Shown: positions 12,233 through 22,799 of the stretch, piece by piece
How the letters are laid out: every line of letters begins with the position of its first letter
Numbering within the stretch: position 1 is the first letter of the stretch
DNA from: Cordilura impudica
Taxonomy: Eukaryota > Arthropoda > Insecta > Diptera > Scathophagidae
Length of the DNA stretch: 64,000 bases
Direction of reading: 5' to 3'
NCBI GenBank assembly: GCA_963682025.1
Contig: OY821521.1
Span: forward strand, 119,956,020 to 120,020,019
Position numbers and translations under genes: made by a program
The notes under the pieces: model-generated
The model's input: the letters and a program-made list of their open reading frames with translations, nothing else
The model's database searches: none
Told to the model about the DNA's origin: nothing

Positions 12233-12621
12233 TACGATTCATAATTTTTGCTATCACACGTGCGTATGTATTTCCGTATGACATAACCTCTAATTGTAAA
12301 CAACAGCTGATTTAATTTGTGAATTTACAAAAATTTTTTGTTTAAAAAAAGGTTATATATTTTTTAATTGTATATTTTAATACTAAACAATTTATTTTTC
12401 TTTCAATATTAAACTTTAAAATTTACTCTGTTTTTCTTTCGCCACAAGCAGTGTTGTATTTTCATTTGTTTGTCATGCAAAAATAGAACCTGTTCTAATT
12501 GAAAAATGTACATGTGACTTTCCTCATGTATTGTACATAAACAATGTTTCATATGTATCACACGATGTGTTGTGGGAAAATTTGACAGTACATATGTAAA
12601 AAACACATCATGTAATAGCAC
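12233..12621 (+). mobile_element. TTAA MITE M1, copy A, right part
   Basis: Resumes TACGATTCATAATTTTTGC exactly where the left part stopped (3,533) and ends ATGTAATAGCACC. The right TTAA is absent: the end is fused directly to ATACCGG, the first bases of duplication unit B. That marks a recombination joint rather than a normal insertion edge. Confidence 0.8.
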
Positions 12622-13388
12622 CATACCGGAAAATACGAAGAGAGATTAGCCCACGAGAAGCCCGGTGCTATTAGCACAGCACGCTGGATAACGACAGCCT
12701 CTCGAATCCTTCGCTGTTATGTGACGTGCTCTCAACCCTCGATGATACTGAAAAACCTAGCCGAGTTCGTTGTAAAAGTATATGCGCCTTTCTGGTTCCT
12801 TGTGAAAAGCAAACCACTGGCAATTCACGGAAGTCGAAACATTTTTCTAATACATAGCATGGATTCGTCAGTTGCCGGAAGACGTTCAACAGACCCTCCG
12901 TCCTGTTATCCAAAATAACTCGTACTTTTTCCACCCTGAGAATGTTTTGTTATCGATGATAACAGATAGTTCGTTCAGATGGCTATACTAAAATTTTATT
13001 AGCCAGTAATGATGCAACTGGATGCATTCGTCAAATGTTCGGTCCACAAGTTGTTAATTTTATAAACTTCGAAAGTAACTCATACATCCATATGATCAAT
13101 TGGAATAAATTCGAATTAACAGAGCCGCCATGCTTGCAGTTCGCAAGATGTAATCGAATTACCAGGTAAGCGCAAGAAAATATCTTCATTTGATAGTTTT
13201 CTTTGCTAAACCTATTTATTTTCACAGCTTATCCATCTCATTCTCAAAATACCGAGCGTTTTGTTCATGTAGTACATGAATCTGCCGTGGCGGTCACCGA
13301 CGAGCAACGCATGGGCCACATTTTATCTAAACTCGACAGCCGTCAAATATGTAGCCAACTGGAATCACGTCGAGACATGATCGACTAA
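12622..13388 (+). pseudogene. Decayed SCDGTPTN-family gene, copy B (5' truncated)
   Basis: Corresponds to copy A from 698 onward: SQPSMILKNLAEF, KVYAPFWFLVKSKP, then after the same frame shift LRPVIQNNS. The intron at 13,166-13,227 and the last exon (AYPSHSQ to RRDMID) are kept. It differs from copy A by a few-base deletion near 12,966 (GACGAAGTT to GATAGTT) and a deletion of about 35 bp near 13,142, both absent from copy A. No function assigned. Confidence 0.6.
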
Positions 13389-14282
13389 AATTTCTATTCT
13401 TTTACTTTGCTTTTTGTTGCTTATTTCTTGTTGTACAATTTGAAGTATCATGTAAAGGTTACTTGAGGTCAAAGACTTTTGAATTAAAAAAAATTTATCT
13501 GCCACAGACAAACCCATCGATATATCATACTTTAATATCTGAATGTAAATACTGAAGCTATGACAAATTTAAAAAGGTGACCCCTACGGTCTGCAACAAT
13601 GAATTTATAAAAGCATTTTTTAAATAGTTGTGCTCTAATTATCGAAATACTTTCTGAGCAAAAGTTTTATGATTTTTCGCGAGCTATAAATTTCTAACAT
13701 TAGAGTGTCACATTAGGGTGGTAGGAAATGAGATTTGGGGGGTAGGTACTAGAACGGTACACTTGAGGTCAATGTACCTAAGAGCAAAATTATTGGCCTC
13801 TCTGTAAATATGGAAGATATAACGAAAAAACTACAAAGGCGACCCCTACGTTCGGCAAAAAAAAATTTTTTCAAATGTCCTTGGAACAATACTTTATATT
13901 CGCTGGTGTACGGAGAACTTTTTTTCGATACGGTCTACTGTCCATACTAATGAAATTTTCTTTATTTGTTTTCTATTTCTAGGCCTGAAGGAGCTCCCTA
14001 AGACTTACCATGGGGCAAGTACCCTATTAGCTGATATAAAAGAGGTGGCTATCGTGAAATATTTTTTCTTTTTTTTACACTATTTCCGGCTCCTAACTTG
14101 AGCGGATATTGTCAACACACACACTTTCTCCTCTAGTATACTTCCTTCATTTTTTTTTTATTTCCCTTTGGCACTCACAATTTTTCTTACACTAGCAACA
14201 AAATAATTTAATTTATATATATTCAAAAAAAAACTTAAAATAAATATTAAATTATATATATATATATATGTATTTCCTTTTT

Positions 14283-14496
14283 GATGTGTAAACATCTATA
14301 CGCGCAGGGAGGTAAATTTCCAATTCACAATACAATCACAAAACCAGCGTAATATGTGAGCGTAAGATCTTACGCGTAACATGTGAGCATTAAGACAAAT
14401 CGGTGTGACATGATTGTTTGGTGAAAAAATTATGATATGTAATAACCTTTTGTCGCTGTTTTCTACATTTTATTTATTACCAGATGTTTACACATC
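14283..14496 (+). repeat. Short inverted-repeat element F, copy 2
   Basis: GATGTGTAAACATC to GATGTTTACACATC. Includes TATACGCGCAGGGAGG near the left end, which copy 1 has lost, and the internal CGTAAGATCTTACG palindrome. Confidence 0.6.
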
Positions 14497-15245
14497 TCCC
14501 CTGTGATCGGACTCACATGTTTTTTTTATGGTTGAATTGGCTTACTTTCCTTATAATGTTAAACTTGGATATTTGCTCTTGATATTTGATTTTTTTCTTT
14601 CTTCTTCACCGCGAAAGCAAAACAAAATAAAATGGCTTATAGGTTACCTGCACTCTGCTGTTTTTTTCTCCTTTAAACAAAAATTTTCTCGTTGAGATTA
14701 TTATTTCCCACACCAAACTTACGGGTGTTGATTTTTTCTGGCAGAATACTACCCTCAAAATTATGGTCTCCCGTAAAAAATATATTTCCAGCCCTGTCCC
14801 ATTTACCCTCAGGATTCTTTCTTTATGAATTAACTCCTCACGCTTTGTCCAGGTTAACCTATCGTATAAATTACACCTATATAATTTCCCTTTCATCTCA
14901 TTTAATATTTATCTTCTAACAAATTTTCCGACAATTCTCTTTTCTAAATCTACGTGTACTATTTTTCCTTACCTCCACTCCGAGTTGAATATTCCTAGAT
15001 CTGTTGATTTCCTGGTTCAATCGAATGTTTATTAGTTTTCCACTTCTTTAAATTTTAAAATTTTTAAATTGACAAAAAAAATTAATTTAACCGTATACTA
15101 GATCAAAAATTCATTCTTAACTTTTCCATCACGTTTTTCTTCCAATACATTTACTCGGTCTGGCATCACGAGTTCGTTTTTACTTGTCAGCGAATGTATT
15201 CATCCGGCCATACCACCGATAAACAGTTTGAGGGTCCCTGCTTAA

Positions 15246-15723
15246 GGTGCTATTACACGAAGTGTTTTTTACATATGTACTGTCACTTATTTTATCCATA
15301 TGAAATTCCTCATGTCTGTCAAAATTGTCTTTTACATACGATTCACACGTGCGTATGTATTTCCGTATGACATAACCTCTAAATGTAAACAACTGCTGAT
15401 TTAATATGTGAATTTACAAAAATTTGTTGTTAAAAAAAAGGTTATATATTTTTTAATTGTATTTTTTAATACTAAACAATTTATTTTTCTTTCAATATTA
15501 TTCTTTAAAATTTACTCTGTTTTACTTTCGCCACAAGCAGTGTTGTATTTTCATTTGTTTGTCATGCAAAAATAGAACCTGTTCTAATTGAAAAATGTAC
15601 ATGAGGGTTTCCTCATGTATTGTACATAAACAATGTTTCATATGTATCACACGATGTGTACAACTTTTGTTGTGGGAAAATTTGACAGTACATATGTAAA
15701 AAACACATCATGTAATAGCACTT
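15246..15723 (+). mobile_element. TTAA MITE M1, copy B
   Basis: Complete but diverged copy starting GGTGCTATTACACGAAG after TTAA, ending ATGTAATAGCAC with TTAA at 15,724-15,727. It lacks about 12 bp near 15,348 (ATAATTTTTGCT in other copies). Non-coding. Confidence 0.8.
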
Positions 15724-15727
15724 TTAA

Positions 15728-16369
15728 CCTGAATGGCTGCAGACAGACGACATATGTTTGGCGATGGAACACACGTGTAAGCAAAAACACTCGTCAAACG
15801 CACTTCAAAATAACATCTGTACACCTGTGTTAAATAAAAAAACGGAAGTGTACAAAAAAAGGACACCAGCATTTATCATTGGCTGCAACTGAACACGGAA
15901 CCAAGCCAATGCATCATTTAGCCTACAGACCAGACCCAACAAACACAAACTCGTTCACCACAAATACTTATAGACTACTATCTCGTGAAATATGGGCAGG
16001 AATGGACACTGCTTCCGGTTAAGAAAACTAAGGAGTCACACAATGAAATACCGAGACAGTACACAATGCAAAAAACAGGACGAATTTACAGCAAAAGTGA
16101 GTTCAAAGGTACGATTTCTAGTTTCGATCGTGCCTTATTAATTGCACGCCATGGTACCCTATTCTTGTGTGGAATTTTTTTTTTTTTTTGCCTGTTTCCA
16201 GCAGTTTTGAACATTTACTTTCTTTTTAGCAGCCAAATGACCACTTGAAGAAACAACATGAATGATGAAATCCAGCGTAATCATCAGTAACCATATCCCA
16301 AGTGCCGACTTTCGTCGATGAAATCGTACTCCTCAATGAGGACTTACAGAAGATGCCGATTTTGCCAAA
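15728..16369. other. Unassigned stretch
   Basis: No gene can be supported. A plus-strand open run near 15,888-16,020 reads ATEHGTKPMHHLAYRPDP and onward but I do not recognise it. A 15-base T run lies at 16,175-16,189. Confidence 0.4.
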
Positions 16370-16722
16370 AAAAAAAATCATCTTTTCAGAAGAAGCTCAT
16401 TTTGATCTTGGTGGGTATGTAAACAAGCAAAATTGTCGCATTTGGGGCACAGAAAACCCGCACGCATACATTTAAAAGCCGATACACCCAAAACGATTCA
16501 CTGTTTGGTGCGGATTTTGGTCCAGAGGCATAATTGGGCCATTTTTCTTCGAAAATGAGCAAGGAGTGGCCGTTACAGTCAATGGCGATCGTTATCGGGC
16601 CATGTTGAACGAATTTTTGTTCACAAAACTTGAAGAGGAGGATATTGGCAACATTTGGTTTCAACAGGACGGCGCTACGTGCCACACAGCCGAAGCTACA
16701 CTCGATGTTTTGCGCCCTGAAT
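16370..16722 (+). pseudogene. Fragment of a Tc1/mariner-superfamily transposase
   Basis: The transposase core is readable: FSEEAHFDLGGYVNKQNCRI, HPKRFTVWCGFWSRGIIGP, FFENEQGVAVTVNG and WFQQDGATCHTAEATLDVLR. The family pattern is FSDEAHF for the first catalytic Asp; here that Asp reads Glu. The second Asp (QQDGATCH) is kept. A TAA at 16,473-16,475 interrupts the frame, and the sequence ends before the third catalytic residue. Neither terminal inverted repeat is visible. Confidence 0.75.
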
Positions 16723-17889
16723 ATAATTTTTATAGAATTTTCAAAAAAAAAGTTATTTGGCGGACCCTTTAGAATTAGGTTGCTAAATGCCGAAAGAGAC
16801 GAAAGAGAAATTTTATAAAAAATGTAGTATAAAATACCAGGACTGGTTGTACACGTTATGTGTGGATTACAAACTAAATATAAATATTGGTTATACTAAA
16901 TGAAAAAAACAGCAATCCCATGTTCTTTCTTTTTAATGTTTGAGTTAAATAGTTGATTAAGTACTAGTACTAGCCACATGATGAATAAATCGTGTTGTTC
17001 GAAGTAAGCTATGCCATCTAGCGTTACCTTAATTTTTTTCATAATTCTTTTACAAAAATGTATATTTTTCTATTAGAATCGAACACAATTATTTGTAAAA
17101 CATACATACTAAAAATACATAACATCCAAACTAGGAATATTTATGGAATTATCAAAAAATATAATGAAATTAAACGCGACTCGAACCAAAAACTTAAAAT
17201 ATGTTTCTGATTAAATATTTACATGTCTAGATCATTTCATTTTCAATTATTATCTTTTTATTTGAATAATAAAGTTTTAAGTCAATTTGAATAAAACAAA
17301 ATTATTGAACTTTTTTATTTTTAATGGTTAGCTAAAAAGGTAAGGCAGTCAAGAAATGTTGGACCCGGGAAAACAAAATAAAAATATTCGAATTTTAAAC
17401 AGAAAATTTAAATAAAAAAACTCATGTGAGTCCGATCTCAGGGGAGATGTGTAATCATCTAGTAATTAAAGATTTTTTATGGCACATTTTTAAAATCAAA
17501 CAGAAAGCGTCATCTATGTATCACTTATAGCAATCATCTGCAGGGGCTCTGCTAATATAAAAATATTTATTATCGCTTATTATTTCAACCGGTTATTTTT
17601 CGTTTTTTATCTTTCAATTGTCGTTTTTCATTTTTTATTTTCATTTTTTCTTTTTTAAGTTTTTATTTTTAATATTTTATTTTTCTCTTTTAATTTTTTA
17701 ATTTTCATTTTTATTTCTCCTTTTTAATTTTTAATTTTTTTTCTTTAATTTTTAATTTTTATTTTGAATTTTTCATCTTTTATTTATTTTTAATTTTTCA
17801 TATTTTATTCTATTTTTTGATTTTTGGTCTAAGCTTGCTGGTCACCTTTATTAAAAAATTAAAACAATTTCTTTTTGTTTTTACTTGTG
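16723..17889. other. AT-rich spacer with a T-rich low-complexity block
   Basis: No gene seen. About 17,590-17,825 is almost entirely short T/A words (TTTTTAATTTTT, TTTTTCATTTTT). 17,425-17,470 is an inverted remnant of the right end of element F. Confidence 0.5.
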
Positions 17890-17890
17890 T

Positions 17891-17933
17891 TGCTCTACGT
17901 TTCGACACTTGGTTTGTGTCCTCTTCGGGCGAC
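17891..17933 (-). ncRNA. Hammerhead-ribozyme-like motif at the end of PLE-1
   Basis: On the minus strand the order is CCGAAGA, a stem GACAC with loop AAACCAA and GTGTC, then GAAACG. This resembles the hammerhead core CUGANGA, stem II, GAAA with one core mismatch (U to C). Penelope-like elements are known to carry hammerhead motifs in their terminal repeats. I cannot fold stems I and III reliably by eye, so activity is doubtful. Confidence 0.35.
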
Positions 17934-17989
17934 TTTTTTAATTAATATAAAAAAACAATATTTTAACAAATGTACAACAATAATTTAAT

Positions 17990-18396
17990 GAATAATTATA
18001 ATGCAAATTATAGATACTTATATTATTTCTGTTTCTAATAGTCAGTGTTTTTCCCTCATCATCTTTTTAGTTTGTTTTTTTTTTTAAATTATGTTATAAG
18101 TGTTACTTATGTTGTCACTGTCTTCTTTTTTATTGACTACCTTTTCTATATTTTTCTTGATATGTAAACTTTCCAGTGTTAGTCTTTTGTTTGTTTTTGT
18201 CTCTTTTTCTAAAATTTTTATGTTGTCAAAATCAAAGCGTGTTGTGCCAAAGCAGTTGTTTCTGTTTTCAGCTCTATTGATCGTTTGGGTTCTTTTATTC
18301 TAATTTCTAGTTGTATTTTTGTTTCTCCTGTATATATTTTATTGCACTGTTGTTCGTTGTTGCCTTTACATTGTAATTGTAAACTACACTATGTTG
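17990..18396 (-). pseudogene. GIY-YIG endonuclease region of PLE-1
   Basis: The minus strand reads NNEQQCNKIYTGETKIQLEI then KEPKRSIELKTETTALAQHA, followed after a frame shift by a RLTLESLHIKKN-type stretch. The family motif YIG reads YTG here and the catalytic EH pair reads EP, so the nuclease is degenerate. A better preserved copy is on the plus strand at 21,096-21,323. Confidence 0.7.
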
Positions 18397-18400
18397 TTTT

Positions 18401-18602
18401 GATGTGTAAACATCTATACGCGCAGGGGGGTAAATTTCTAATTCACAATACAATCACAAAAACAGCGTAAGATCTTACGCGTAACATGTAAGCATTAAGA
18501 CAAATCGGTGTGACATGATTGTTTGGTGAAAAAATTATGATATGTAGTAACATTTTTGTCGCTGTTTTCTGCATTTTATTTATTACCAGATGTTTACACA
18601 TC
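18401..18602 (+). repeat. Short inverted-repeat element F, copy 3
   Basis: GATGTGTAAACATC to GATGTTTACACATC, inserted in PLE-1 between the RT and GIY-YIG regions. This gives the best view of the element's edges: PLE sequence stops at about 18,397 and resumes after about 18,626, so the TCCCCTGTGATCG tail travels with it. Confidence 0.65.
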
Positions 18603-18625
18603 TCCCCTGTGATCGTACTCACATG

Positions 18626-19979
18626 ATTTTTGTATATTGGTTTTTGTTTTTTGTGTGTTGAAGAGACTGCTGAGAGTTTGGTTTGGTCTGGATGCTATTT
18701 TTGTTAAATCTGTTGATAATATTTTTCACATTTTTTCCGTTGGTTAATGTTGGTAGTATGGTATGCTGGCGAAAATTATTTTTGGTGTATCAGCTATGGT
18801 AGTTGATTTGTTGTCCGTTTGTGTATTTTTTGCTTTGTTTTTGTTTTCTTGTAATACCAATCTTATCATATGGTTAATGTATTTATTTATTGCGAGTTTG
18901 TTATCTATTTTATGAATTGTTGTGTCTAGAAAGTTTATTCTATTATGTTTTTATTCTTCTATTGTGAATTTTGGTTTGTTGTGGTAGTAGTTGAATTCAT
19001 TTAATATATTAGATATGTCTTTTTGTTTTATTATTGGGAAAAAATCGTCAACGTATTTTGTTATGTGTTAATGTGTATTCCAGTAGATCATCGAGTATGA
19101 TCCCTGCAATTATTGGGGATAGTGGACTGCCCATTGGCATCCCATAGTTTTGCATATATATTTTATTATTGAATTTGAAATAGTTTTTATCTTTCAAACA
19201 GAATTACAGTAATTTTATAAATTGATTTTTTGAAATGGCTGTATGTGGTTTGATTTTGTCCCATTTTTTTACGATTATTTTTACGGCTAAATGGATTGGA
19301 ATATTGGTAAAAAGCGATACAACATCCAGAGATATTAGTATGTCGTCTCCTTCTATATTTATATGTTGTATTTTTTCCTTTAGTTGGTATGCGTTTTTTA
19401 TTTTGTAATTTGTTTGTATTATATTATTTAGTATTTGTCCTATATATTTGGAGAGATTGTATGCCAGTTGTTCGTCGGATGCTGATATCGGTCTCAATGG
19501 TATGTTGGTTTTATGGATTTTTGGCTGACCTTATAGTTGTGGAGCGTTAGCAGCATTGCACCTTAGGTTTGTCTTAGTGTACATGTCAATATATTTATTG
19601 TTGTAAAGCTCATTTATTATGTTATTGTTATTCTTCATAAGATTATCCGTGGGATCTGTTCGGATAGTTTTATATGTTGTTTTGTCATCTAGAAATTGAT
19701 TCATTTTGTTTATGTATTAATTTTTATATATTATTGCCTTTGTCTGATTTTGGTATAATTATTTCGTTAAAATATTAAGTGTATCTTCGTATATTTTTAG
19801 TATATATCGATCTATTTGCTTTGTGTTATGGTTTCTAATGTTGTTGTTTAGATTTTGGGTCGCACGTGCGGTTTCTTTTTCTTTCTCTCTTTTATAGTGG
19901 GAGAAACAGTGTTCGACGTCTGCTATGATATGGATTGTGCAAATGTTGTCCTTATGTGTCGATAGTGCAAATTTTTCTT
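18626..19979 (-). pseudogene. Reverse transcriptase region of PLE-1
   Basis: Minus-strand blocks in order: QPKIHKTNIPLRPISAS, LISLDVVSLFTNIPIHLA (19,497-19,204), MPMGSPLSPIIAG (near 19,130), KYVDDFFPIIKQ (near 19,050), then HNRINFLDTTIHK. The YVDD catalytic motif and the MGSPLSP block are typical of Penelope RTs. Several in-frame stops and at least two frame shifts are present. Confidence 0.8.
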
Positions 19980-20437
19980 TTTTTTAGCACGTGTAATTTG
20001 TACACATAGTGTGAACCCTTTCAAACATTGTTTATGTACAACACATTTTGCAAGACATATGTAAAATTTTCAATTAGAGCAGGTTCTATTTTGGCAAGAT
20101 AAACATATGAAAATACAACACTGCTTGTGGCGAAAGAAAAACAGAGTAAATTACAAAGATTAATATTGAGAGAAAAACAAATTGTTTAATATTAATTAAC
20201 AATTAAAAAATATATAAAATATATATCTTTATTTTAACAATAATTTTTTGTAAATTCACAAATTAAATCAGCTGTTGTTTACATTTAGAGGTTATGTCAT
20301 ACGGAAATACATATGTACGTTTGAACGCAAAAATTATGAATTGTATGTAAAACGGCAATTTTGACACACACACGGAATTACGTATGGATCGTAAAACTGA
20401 ATTTACACATGGAAAATACACATAGTGTAAACACACC
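19980..20437 (-). mobile_element. TTAA MITE M2, inverted and truncated
   Basis: Reverse complement of the complete M2 at 58,547-59,046. The GGTGTGTTTACAC end is at 20,437 next to TTAA (20,438-20,441); the other end is cut inside PLE-1 near 19,980. The TTAA is shared with the neighbouring M1 copy, so one inserted at the edge of the other. Confidence 0.75.
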
Positions 20438-20441
20438 TTAA

Positions 20442-20931
20442 AGGTGCTATTACACGAAATGTTTTTTACATATGTACTGTCACTTTTTTTATCCATATGA
20501 AATTCCCCATGTCTGTCAAAATTGTCTTTTACATACGATTCATAATTTTTGCTATCACACATGCATATGTGTTTCCGTATGACATAACCTCTAAATGTAA
20601 ACAACAGATGATTTAATTTGTGAATTTACAAAAATTTATTGTTAAAAAAAAGTTATATATTTTTTAATTGTTAATTACTACTACAAAATTTATTTTTCTT
20701 TCAATATTAATCTTTAAAATTTACTCTGTTTTTCTTTCGCCACAAGCAGTGTTGTATTTTCATATGTTTGTCATGCAAAAATAGAACCTGTTCTAATTGA
20801 AAAATGTACTTGTGACTTTCCTCATGTATTGTACATAAACAATGTTTCATATGTATCACACGATGTGTAAACTTTTGTTGTGGGAAAGTTTGACAGTACA
20901 TATGTAAAAAAACACATCATGTAATAGCACC
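20442..20931 (+). mobile_element. TTAA MITE M1, copy C
   Basis: 490 bp with ends AGGTGCTATTACACGAA and TGTAATAGCACC, flanked by TTAA at 20,438-20,441 and 20,932-20,935. The cleanest view of the M1 target site in this window. Non-coding. Confidence 0.85.
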
Positions 20932-21095
20932 TTAAGTTGTTTTTGAGTGTTGTTATTGTTTTTGTTTAAATTTTTGTTGACCTTTATTATGATGTTGGTA
21001 ATGTGTTTAGGATAGATGCCGTAGTTTTTGCATTTCAGAAGGAATCTGTTTTCCGTTTGTGTTTCCATAAAAAACCAATATACAAAAATAAAATA

Positions 21096-21323
21096 GTGTA
21101 GTTTACCAATTACAATGTAAAGCCAACAACGAACAACAGTGCAATAAAATATATATAGGACAAACAAAAAGACAACTAGAAATTAGAATAAAAGAACACA
21201 AACGATCAATACAGCTGAAAACAGAAACAACTGCTTTGGCACAACACGCTGCAGATAAAAACCAATGTTTTGATTTTGACAAAACAAAAATTTTAGAAAA
21301 AGAGACAAAAACAAACAAAAGAC
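21096..21323 (+). pseudogene. Penelope-like fragment PLE-2, GIY-YIG part (5' piece)
   Basis: Plus-strand frame with NNEQQCNKIYIGQTKRQLEI, RIKEHKRSIQLKTETTALAQ and ILEKETKTNK. The GIY-YIG signature residues (YIG, Arg, Glu-His) are all present. It stops at CAAAAGAC (21,316-21,323), where the large P-type element begins. The next PLE bases (TGACACTGG) are found at 61,988, directly after a second CAAAAGAC. The left edge abuts PLE-1 head to head. Confidence 0.8.
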
Positions 21324-21346
21324 CAAGGCGAATTTAATAAGGTGAC
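21324..21346 (+). repeat. Left terminal inverted repeat of element E
   Basis: 23 bp starting CAAGGCGAAT and ending AAGGTGAC, preceded by CAAAAGAC. Pairs with 61,957-61,979. Confidence 0.8.
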
Positions 21347-21460
21347 AGCACCACGGCAACAAATACAACAAGGCAAAAACAACATGCTTTTTGTTTTTGG
21401 AAAAAATTCGTCAAAGTGTAAAAATCAGCTGTCATTTATAAATACAAATTGTAAACCAAA

Positions 21461-21790
21461 TTGTACCAAAGAAATCTATAAAAATTGTTGCTGATTTACC
21501 TAAAACTCCTTTTATGGCGGGTATGCTTGAGTTATTGAAAACACCAAAAGCTGATGTTCCAACAACGCACTCCTAAGGAAAAGCCTGAATGCGAAGTTGC
21601 AGATTTGGGAGACACCCAAAGCTAAGAAACAAATTTCAATAATAACCAATTTCCCCAAGACTCCTTCAATGACAGGTATGTGTGAAATGAACACTCCCAA
21701 ATTGGTGGGTATACGCAATTTTGTAAGAACACCTAAATATTCTTTAGCTAGCCCAACTACTTTTGCTATACTGAAGAAAATTATTTTGTT
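21461..21790 (+). pseudogene. Host-gene-like fragment with TPK repeats (possibly Ki-67-like)
   Basis: Two related segments of about 40 residues are readable in different frames: SIKIVADLPKTPFMAGMLEL then LKTPKADVPTT (21,473-21,562), and ISIITNFPKTPSMTGMCEMN then TPKLVGIRNFVRTPK (about 21,600-21,735). Both share PKTPxMxGMxE and TPK, which look like CDK-type phosphorylation repeats. The layout recalls the repeats of Ki-67-type chromosome proteins, but that match is weak. A stop and a frame shift lie between the segments. It sits close inside the left end of element E. Confidence 0.35.
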
Positions 21791-21859
21791 GTGTAGTTTT
21801 CCATACCACCACCGAGGTACTACACATGGCGTGTTGTCATTTATTTTAAATGGCTAACT

Positions 21860-22312
21860 TCCCCAGTAGGCATAAACCATTTTACAAAAATATTTCATTA
21901 AAAATTAAATAAAAAAGTAATTAAAATAAAACATAATAAATAACAGAAAAAAGTGATTATTATACAAATCATGGAAAATAATAAAAATTAAATAACAGAA
22001 ATAAAATCAAATAATATTAATAATGTTATGTAATATTATCCGCTGTTTGGCCTTTTGCACTTTAAGTCGTTTGTTCAAATTGCGAACACGAAATTGAATA
22101 CGACACATAAAAAAAATTTCTTAATATAATCGGGAAGCTCAACATTGGAGCTTTCTTCGACCAGTAGCTATGTTCTGTAACTCTCACATCGGAAAGTTTT
22201 CACATGGAACGTATAAAAATGAAACAAAAACGTTGCGAACTGACACAAAATACTGTTTCTCGTATTCGACTGGTTCTGTAACTTGATTTTGTGAGAACTA
22301 TCTGTCACGTAA
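21860..22312. other. AT-rich spacer
   Basis: No gene. 22,170-22,305 contains GTTCTGTAACTCTCACATC and TTGTGAGAACT, resembling the short inverted-repeat element at 59,318-59,455. Confidence 0.4.
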
Positions 22313-22747
22313 AGGTGCTATTACACGAAGTGTTTTTTACGTATGTACTGTCACTTATTTTATCCATATGAAATTCCTCATGTCTGTCAAAATTGTATTT
22401 TACATACTATTCATAATTTTTGCTATCACACGTGCATATATATTTCCGTATGACATAACCTCTAAATGTAAACAACAGCTGATTTAATTTGTGAATTTAC
22501 AAAAATTTATTGTTAAAAAAAAGTTATATATTTTTTAATTGATAATTAATATTAAACAATTTATTTTTCTTTCAACATTAATCTTTATAATTTACTCTGT
22601 TTTTCTTTCGCCACAAGCAGTGTACATGTGACTTTCCTCATGTATTGTACATAAACAATGTTTCATATGTATCACAAGATGTGTACAACTTTTGTTGTGG
22701 GAAAATTTGACAGCACATATGTAAAAAACACATCATGTAATAGCACC
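22313..22747 (+). mobile_element. TTAA MITE M1, copy D
   Basis: Starts GGTGCTATTACACGAAG after GTAA (a mutated TTAA) and ends TGTAATAGCACC before TTAA (22,748-22,751). It lacks about 55 bp around the TTGTATTTTCATTTG region. Confidence 0.75.
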
Positions 22748-22799
22748 TTAACGTTTTTTCTCACATTTATTGGAAAAATGAGAAAAAAGTGTACGCGAG

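Larger units (their letters stand above)
12622..15245 (+). repeat. Unit B of the tandem duplication
   Basis: Repeats 698-3,442 and ends with TTAA at 15,242-15,245, directly followed by MITE M1 copy B. Contains element F copy 2 (14,283-14,496). It lacks about 150 bp present in unit A near 3,175-3,300. Apart from the pseudogene at its start I see nothing coding in 13,389-15,245. Confidence 0.85.
17890..21095 (-). mobile_element. Penelope-like element (PLE-1), split by three small insertions
   Basis: Read on the minus strand: N-terminal part (ENRFLLKCKNYGIYPKHI) at 21,080-20,936; reverse transcriptase at 19,979-18,626; GIY-YIG endonuclease and 3' end at 18,396-17,890. The breaks are MITE M2 (19,980-20,437), MITE M1 (20,442-20,931) and element F (18,401-18,602), all younger than PLE-1. 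PLEs are retroelements with a telomerase-like RT and a GIY-YIG nuclease. Several stops and frame shifts make this copy dead. It meets a plus-strand PLE fragment head to head near 21,095. Confidence 0.8.

Noticed and set aside
15888..16020. Open run HGTKPMHHLAYRPDP as a gene
   Set aside because: Not recognised, short, and no supporting exon or element context.
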